Shown here piece by piece: positions 60,309 through 64,000 of a stretch of 64,000 nt of DNA (position 1 is its first letter; every line of letters begins with the position of its first letter). The notes beneath the pieces are model-generated. The model worked only from the letters and a program-made list of their open reading frames with translations, did not search any database and was not told the DNA's origin. A program made the position numbers and the translations under genes. This DNA is from Streptomyces sp. CB02261 (lineage in GTDB: Bacteria > Actinomycetota > Actinomycetes > Streptomycetales > Streptomycetaceae), in assembly GCF_001905665.1 (NCBI RefSeq), contig NZ_LIVX01000003.1, positions 195,478-259,477 of the forward strand. The letters run 5' to 3'.

Positions 60309-60938
60309 ATGAACGCCATCGCATCCGTCACCCTCGAGGTGGCCGACCTCCAGGCCGCCGACCGCTTCTACACCACCTCCGGTCTGGGCACCCACGTGCG
60401 CCTGCGGGCCTCGGACACGCCGACCACCGGCTTCCGTGGCTTCACGCTCTCGCTCACGGTGTCCCAGCCGGGCGACGTCCGGCTCCTCTTCGACGCCGCC
60501 CTCGACGCCGGGGCCACCGCCCTCAAGCCCGTCTCGAAGTCCTTCTGGGGCTTCGGCGGCGTCTTCCAGGCCCCGGACGGGACCATCTGGAAGATCGCCA
60601 CCTCGGCGAAGAAGGACACCGCCCCGGCCACCGGCCGCGTCGACCAGTTCGTCCTGCTCCTCGGGGCGGCGGACGTGGCCGAGAGCAAGAAGTTCTACGT
60701 CGCCCACGGCCTCACCGTCGCGAAGAGCTTCGGCAAGAAGTACGTCGAGTTCGCCGCCGCGGACGGCAGTCCCGTGAAGCTCGCCCTGTACGGGCGCCGC
60801 GCCCTCGCCAAGGACGCCGGTGTCCCGGTCGACGGCGAGGGATCGCACCGGATCGTCCTCGGCGGCGACGGCACCGGCTCCTTCACCGACCCGGACGGGT
60901 TCGCGTGGGAGGCCGCCGCCGTGAGCGCCGCGTCCTGA
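60309..60938 (+). CDS. Two-domain VOC-family protein
   Basis: A 209-residue protein with two glyoxalase-like halves: ASVTLEVADLQAADRFYTTS and VDQFVLLLGAADVAESKKFY each open one. FTDPDGFAWEAAAV ends it. Such proteins bind metals or small hydrophobic ligands; enzymatic or resistance roles occur. Substrate unknown. Confidence 0.9.
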   Translation: MNAIASVTLEVADLQAADRFYTTSGLGTHVRLRASDTPTTGFRGFTLSLTVSQPGDVRLLFDAALDAGATALKPVSKSFWGFGGVFQAPDGTIWKIATSAKKDTAPATGRVDQFVLLLGAADVAESKKFYVAHGLTVAKSFGKKYVEFAAADGSPVKLALYGRRALAKDAGVPVDGEGSHRIVLGGDGTGSFTDPDGFAWEAAAVSAAS

Positions 60939-60944
60939 CCGGAG

Positions 60945-61035
60945 CGACCGAAGCCACCGAAGCGACCGGAGCCGTCGGCGCCGTCGGCGCCGTCGGAGCC
61001 GTCGGAGCGACCGAAGCCACCGAGCCACCGAGCCA
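60945..61035. repeat. 9-bp GCCGTCGGC-type repeat tract
   Basis: Between the VOC and DUF1801 genes lie four near-identical 9-bp units (GCCGTCGGC/GCCGTCGGA) flanked on both sides by ACCGAAGCCACCGA-like sequence. I see no gene in this 200-bp gap. Confidence 0.8.
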
Positions 61036-61139
61036 CGTGAACGACCGAGCCCCACCGTCCACCCCGCTGACCGCCCAGCGGCCCGCCCAGCAGGCCATCC
61101 CGGCTGACCACCCGGCCGGCCTTCCGAGAGGAACCCGTC

Positions 61140-61643
61140 ATGCCGAACACCAGCCAGTCGTCCAGCGCGTCGTCCACGAAGAGCAGCACCGCCGGCAAGA
61201 GCGGCGAGAAGTACGACGGTTTCACCGAGGACGAGCGCGAGGCGATGAAGGAGCGCGCCAAGGAGCTCAAGGCGTCCGCCCGTCGCGACGCGCGTTCGGC
61301 CAAGGCCAGGGCCGAGGGGGACGCCGAGGTGCGCGCGAAGATCGCCGAGATGCCCGACGCCGACCGCGTCCTCGCCGAACGGATCCACGAGATCGTCGCC
61401 GCGAGCGCGCCGGACCTGGCGCCGAAGCTCTGGTACGGGATGCCCTCCTACGCCAGGGACGGCAAGGTCGTCTGCTTCTTCCAGAGCGCGGAGAAGTTCA
61501 AGACGCGGTACGCCACGCTCGGCTTCAGCGACCTGGCGCGGCTCGACGAGGGCTCCCTGTGGGCGACCAGCTTCGCCCTGACCGAACTCGACGCCGCCGC
61601 CGAGGCCCGGATCGCCGCGCTCGTCGAGAAGGCAGTGAGCTGA
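61140..61643 (+). CDS. DUF1801 (YdhG-like) protein
   Basis: A 167-residue protein. A Ser/Thr-rich start and a charged helix (EREAMKERAKELKASARRDA) precede a DUF1801 domain: ERIHEIVAASAPDLAPKLWY, GMPSYARDGKVVCFFQSAEKF and SLWATSFALTEL. Relatives are annotated as iron chaperones or uncharacterised. GAGAGGAA precedes the ATG. Confidence 0.88.
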   Translation: MPNTSQSSSASSTKSSTAGKSGEKYDGFTEDEREAMKERAKELKASARRDARSAKARAEGDAEVRAKIAEMPDADRVLAERIHEIVAASAPDLAPKLWYGMPSYARDGKVVCFFQSAEKFKTRYATLGFSDLARLDEGSLWATSFALTELDAAAEARIAALVEKAVS

Positions 61644-61676
61644 CGCCTCCCAGGGGCGGACGGGCCCGCGGCGCCG

Positions 61677-62429
61677 TCAGCCGAGGCCGGTGGGGCGCAG
61701 GCGGGCCGTGGCGGCCGACAGCCAGCACAGGCCCACGGCCGCGCCGGCCGTGAAGGCCGTGACCGTGGCCGCGGAGGCGGCGAAGCCGGCGAGGACCGCG
61801 ACCGGGGCGAGGCGGGAGCCGAGGGCCCAGGCGCGGTCGCCGCGCGCGGTGAAGACGCGGGCCAGGAGCAGGAACACCGCGCACAGGGCGAGGTAGCCGA
61901 TCATGCCGCCGAGCATGTGGACGGCGCCGGACGTGCTGAGCGCGGGCGTCTCGGGCGCGCCGGCGGGGAACCCGGCCCCCGCGTCGGCCGGGAACACGGC
62001 GGCGGCCGCGAAGGAGGCGCCGAACACCCCGGCCGACACCGGGACCCAGGTGCCGCCGGGCGCTCCGTACAGCGCCCGGCGCAGACCGAGCGCTCCGGCG
62101 CCCAGCAGGACGGCGGCGAGCAGGAAGTTCACCGTCTGGATCCATCCCGCGTCGCCCAGGGCGAGCTGGCTGATCGCGTTGCGGGTGAAGGAGAAGCCGT
62201 CGCGCGTGAGCCCCTGGACGAGTCCCACGACCAGGAACAGCGGCCCTCCGACGACCCCGCCGAGCAGCAGGCGCCGCGCCGCGCGATCCGGCGGCCGGAC
62301 ACCGAGGGGCGAGAGCGAGGCCACGGGCCCGGCGGCGGCGACGGGCGTCCTGGTCGCGGCGGTGACGGGCGTCGCGGTCGCGGCGGTGACAGGCGTCGTG
62401 GTCATGGCGGAGGCGGGTGTCGTGGTCAT
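61677..62429 (-). CDS. DUF998 membrane protein
   Basis: A 250-residue protein with six hydrophobic segments from about residue 55. LLLGGVVGGPLFLVVGLVQG, RDGFSFTRNAISQLALGDAG and GAVHMLGGMIGYLALCAVFL fit DUF998. The first about 35 residues repeat TTTP/TAAT-P motifs and are probably disordered. Start is uncertain: ATG 62429 is preferred; ATG 62531 would add 34 residues but has no ribosome site. Function unknown. Confidence 0.85.
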   Translation of the reverse strand: MTTTPASAMTTTPVTAATATPVTAATRTPVAAAGPVASLSPLGVRPPDRAARRLLLGGVVGGPLFLVVGLVQGLTRDGFSFTRNAISQLALGDAGWIQTVNFLLAAVLLGAGALGLRRALYGAPGGTWVPVSAGVFGASFAAAAVFPADAGAGFPAGAPETPALSTSGAVHMLGGMIGYLALCAVFLLLARVFTARGDRAWALGSRLAPVAVLAGFAASAATVTAFTAGAAVGLCWLSAATARLRPTGLG

Positions 62430-62699
62430 GGCGGAGCTCGGGCCTTCCTCGTCGGGGCGGGCGCGCGGCGGGAGGGGGGAGCAGCCGCCTGCGTTCTCGT
62501 CCTGATGACCGGTCCCGAGGGAGCCGTTCATCGACCGCCCGACGTGACCTGCGTCACCCCTGCCGCGGGCCCCGATCCTTCGCTCCGCACAGGTAAATAT
62601 CTGAGTTCGCCCCGTATGAATTCGCGGCGACGCGGGGGTGGAAATTTGTCATGTAAACACACGGGATGAGGACGGTCGCAATTCTTCACCCGGCACACC

Positions 62700-62888
62700 C
62701 CGCGCCACCGTGCTACTGTCGATATCAGTTGCAGTTGTGGGTCCCGAACGTACGAGTGCCCCTTCCGGTTCTACCGGCGCTGGGCACCCTTTTTCATTTC
62801 CGGGCTTTTTCCGGGCGGGGCGATCATCGCGGCGACACGGAGCACACAAGGTGTGGGCTCCGAGCACTGCCCCGAAGGAGAAATTGAC
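62700..62888 (+). promoter_or_regulatory. Promoter and long 5' leader of the cold-shock gene
   Basis: TACTGT at 62714-62719 is a likely -10, leaving a leader of about 165 nt. The leader has a T-rich spot (CCCTTTTTCATTTC) and local complementarity (CCGGTTCTACCGG). Long structured leaders are usual for cold-shock genes and act as RNA thermosensors. The rest of the 62430-62888 gap (AT-richer at 62590-62690) shows no other gene. Confidence 0.5.
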
Positions 62889-63092
62889 ATGGCTACTGGC
62901 ACCGTGAAGTGGTTCAACTCGGAAAAGGGCTTCGGCTTCATCGAGCAGGACGGTGGCGGCCCCGACGTCTTCGCCCACTACTCGAACATCGCCGCCCAGG
63001 GCTTCCGTGAGCTGCAGGAAGGCCAGAAGGTGAGCTTCGACATCGCGCAGGGCCAGAAGGGCCCGACCGCCGAGAACATCGTCCCCGCCTGA
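62889..63092 (+). CDS. Cold-shock protein (CspA family)
   Basis: A 67-residue single-stranded nucleic-acid-binding protein. RNP1 is KGFGFIEQD and RNP2 is VFAHYS; it starts [13 protein letters not shown] and ends with [10 protein letters not shown]. It acts as an RNA chaperone. GAAGGAGA precedes the ATG. A 17-bp terminator hairpin follows. Confidence 0.98.
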   Translation: MATGTVKWFNSEKGFGFIEQDGGGPDVFAHYSNIAAQGFRELQEGQKVSFDIAQGQKGPTAENIVPA

Positions 63093-63123
63093 CGCCAGGC
63101 GCTGACGCGTAGCACGAGCTGAC

Positions 63124-63162
63124 GAGCTGAGGCCCGCACCTCTGGGGTGCGGGCCTCAGCTC
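63124..63162 (+). terminator. Hairpin terminator of the cold-shock gene
   Basis: A perfect 17-bp stem, GAGCTGAGGCCCGCACC and complement, with loop TCTGG and TTTGC after it. Confidence 0.9.
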
Positions 63163-63245
63163 TTTGCACCTCTCGCCGGGCTGCGGGAATTTCCTGCCCG
63201 GCACCTTCAGTACTCTTTCTGGACCACTTCTCCGCAGGAGTCACC

Positions 63246-63524
63246 ATGCGCTGTGTCATCGCACGCTTCCCCTTCGAGCTGACCAAAGCCGGCGTGCTCG
63301 AATCGATGAAGGGCGTCAAGCCCGAGCCCGCCGTCGGTGACGTCGTCGTCATCGGACGCCGTCAGTTCCCCGTGAAGCAGGTCGGCGAGGTAGTGACCCG
63401 CCAGGACCGCCGCGATTTCAGCGCCGGCGAGGTCGTACGCGCGATGACCAAGCTCGGCTTCACCTGCCTCACCGTCCCCGCCGAGCAGCCCGCCGCGCCG
63501 TCGGACACCTCGGACGCCTTCTGA
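63246..63524 (+). CDS. Conserved companion of cold-shock gene, unknown function
   Basis: A 92-residue protein: MRCVIARFPFELTKAGVLES at the start, then GDVVVIGRRQFPVKQVGEVV and RRDFSAGEVVRAMTKLGFTC. Genes of this kind regularly follow csp genes in streptomycetes, to my knowledge. No catalytic motif is seen; a small RNA-binding role would fit the context but is not shown. AGGAG precedes ATG 63246. Confidence 0.8.
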   Translation: MRCVIARFPFELTKAGVLESMKGVKPEPAVGDVVVIGRRQFPVKQVGEVVTRQDRRDFSAGEVVRAMTKLGFTCLTVPAEQPAAPSDTSDAF

Positions 63525-63619
63525 GACGCCTTCTGACGTCCGCCGGGGCCGGAGCGGGCGCGCCGACCGCGTGAGGACGGCTCCTCGGCCGCCGCCCGCG
63601 GTCGCGCGCGTACGGGGGA

Positions 63620-63979
63620 TCAGTGGTCGGAGTAGCGGAAGTCGCCCACCGTCCAGGCGCTGACGTCCGAGAGGGCGACCCGGTACATCCCGCCGGTCTC
63701 CGGGATGCCCACCGTTCCCTGGAGGATGCGGGCGAGGTGGAAGTGCAGGTGGGTGGGTGGGCCGTCCTCGCGTGGGGAGGGGCTGAAGACGCCGGAGAAC
63801 TCGCCCAGTCGGGCCGAGTCCGTCAGGACCTCCGACACGCGCTGTCTCCAGAGCGCTTCGGGGGCCAGCCGACCGGTGAGGACCACACCCCCCACGACCA
63901 CCGTCAGGGACATCTGATTGCTCTGCCCGGACTCCACCGTGGCGGCAATGTCAACGAGCAGCTCGTCAGGCTTCGACAT
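63620..63979 (-). CDS. GvpU-like small protein
   Basis: A 119-residue protein. MSLTVVVGGVVLTGRLAPEA, WRQRVSEVLTDSARLGEFSG and HLHFHLARILQGTVG resemble gas-vesicle accessory protein GvpU and its actinobacterial relatives. No other gvp gene is in the window, so a gas-vesicle role cannot be assumed. Its ATG is 21 bp from the right edge. Confidence 0.65.
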   Translation of the reverse strand: MSKPDELLVDIAATVESGQSNQMSLTVVVGGVVLTGRLAPEALWRQRVSEVLTDSARLGEFSGVFSPSPREDGPPTHLHFHLARILQGTVGIPETGGMYRVALSDVSAWTVGDFRYSDH

Positions 63980-64000
63980 GAAAGCCGATTCTAGGCGCCA

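Noticed and set aside
61021..61045. Second parS candidate at a CCACGTGAA sequence
   Set aside because: Only the central CACGTG matches; the flanking GTTT/AAAC arms are absent.
63620..63979. Gas-vesicle cluster
   Set aside because: Only one GvpU-like gene is visible and the window ends; no gvpA or other gvp gene is present.

Overview
The window is chromosomal DNA of a Streptomyces-type actinomycete. GC content is very high, third codon positions are almost all G or C, GTG and TTG starts are frequent, and long antisense open frames run opposite most genes. The gene order matches the conserved core of Streptomyces chromosomes: purA, fba, pyrE, clpB, hspR-dnaJ-grpE-dnaK and dcd. A perfect ParB-binding parS site lies between fba and pyrE. 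Such sites cluster around the replication origin, so the left half is probably origin-proximal core.

Layout. 1-5.2 kb: a LysR gene cut by the window edge, a divergent SDR oxidoreductase, purA, a degenerate lipid-kinase-like protein with heptapeptide repeats, and a cytochrome P450 followed by a gene remnant. 5.2-10.4 kb: a NarL-type two-component pair and a tryptophan-to-anthranilate operon (tryptophan dioxygenase, kynureninase, probable formamidase). 10.5-24.9 kb: DUF3152, DUF3151, a DHA2 transporter, fba, parS, pyrE, an aldose epimerase, a CoxG-like protein, a membrane spermidine synthase-like protein, DUF2617, a Gly/Cys-tailed membrane peptide, an aminotransferase, YbjN and clpB. 24.9-27.8 kb: an F420-type oxidoreductase, then a small cassette with a four-repeat secreted peptide, a Rieske-like protein lacking its iron-binding histidines, an HTH regulator and an unknown protein. 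27.8-32.2 kb: the hspR-dnaJ-grpE-dnaK heat-shock operon with HAIR operators. 32.4-37.7 kb: a reduced sugar transferase, a large membrane Fe-S oxidoreductase, a Yip1 protein, a phosphoribosyltransferase, dcd and a zinc-ribbon protein. 37.9 kb: tRNA-Gly(CCC).

From the tRNA to about 49 kb the content is accessory. It includes a LAL-like LuxR regulator without its ATPase, a secreted lipase, a Tudor-like small protein, an operon with a split S74 (tail-fibre chaperone) domain and a 2OG oxygenase, a GNAT-PaaX pair, a frameshifted GNAT pseudogene and a DUF1206 protein. 49.4-56.4 kb holds an alkyl-sulfatase-like hydrolase and the most intriguing locus of the window. There a 23-residue peptide gene is followed by a hairpin and then a tightly coupled TPR protein, MFS transporter and S9 peptidase. 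The set has the parts expected of a peptide product or signal: precursor, partner, exporter and protease. 56.5-64 kb: a LysR regulator divergent from an aldo-keto reductase, small DUF proteins, a VOC-AraC-VOC module sharing a 17-bp promoter element, DUF1801, DUF998, a cold-shock protein with its companion gene, and a GvpU-like protein.

No rRNA, CRISPR array, transposase, integrase or complete mobile element was seen. All family names come from reading motifs by eye, without database searches.
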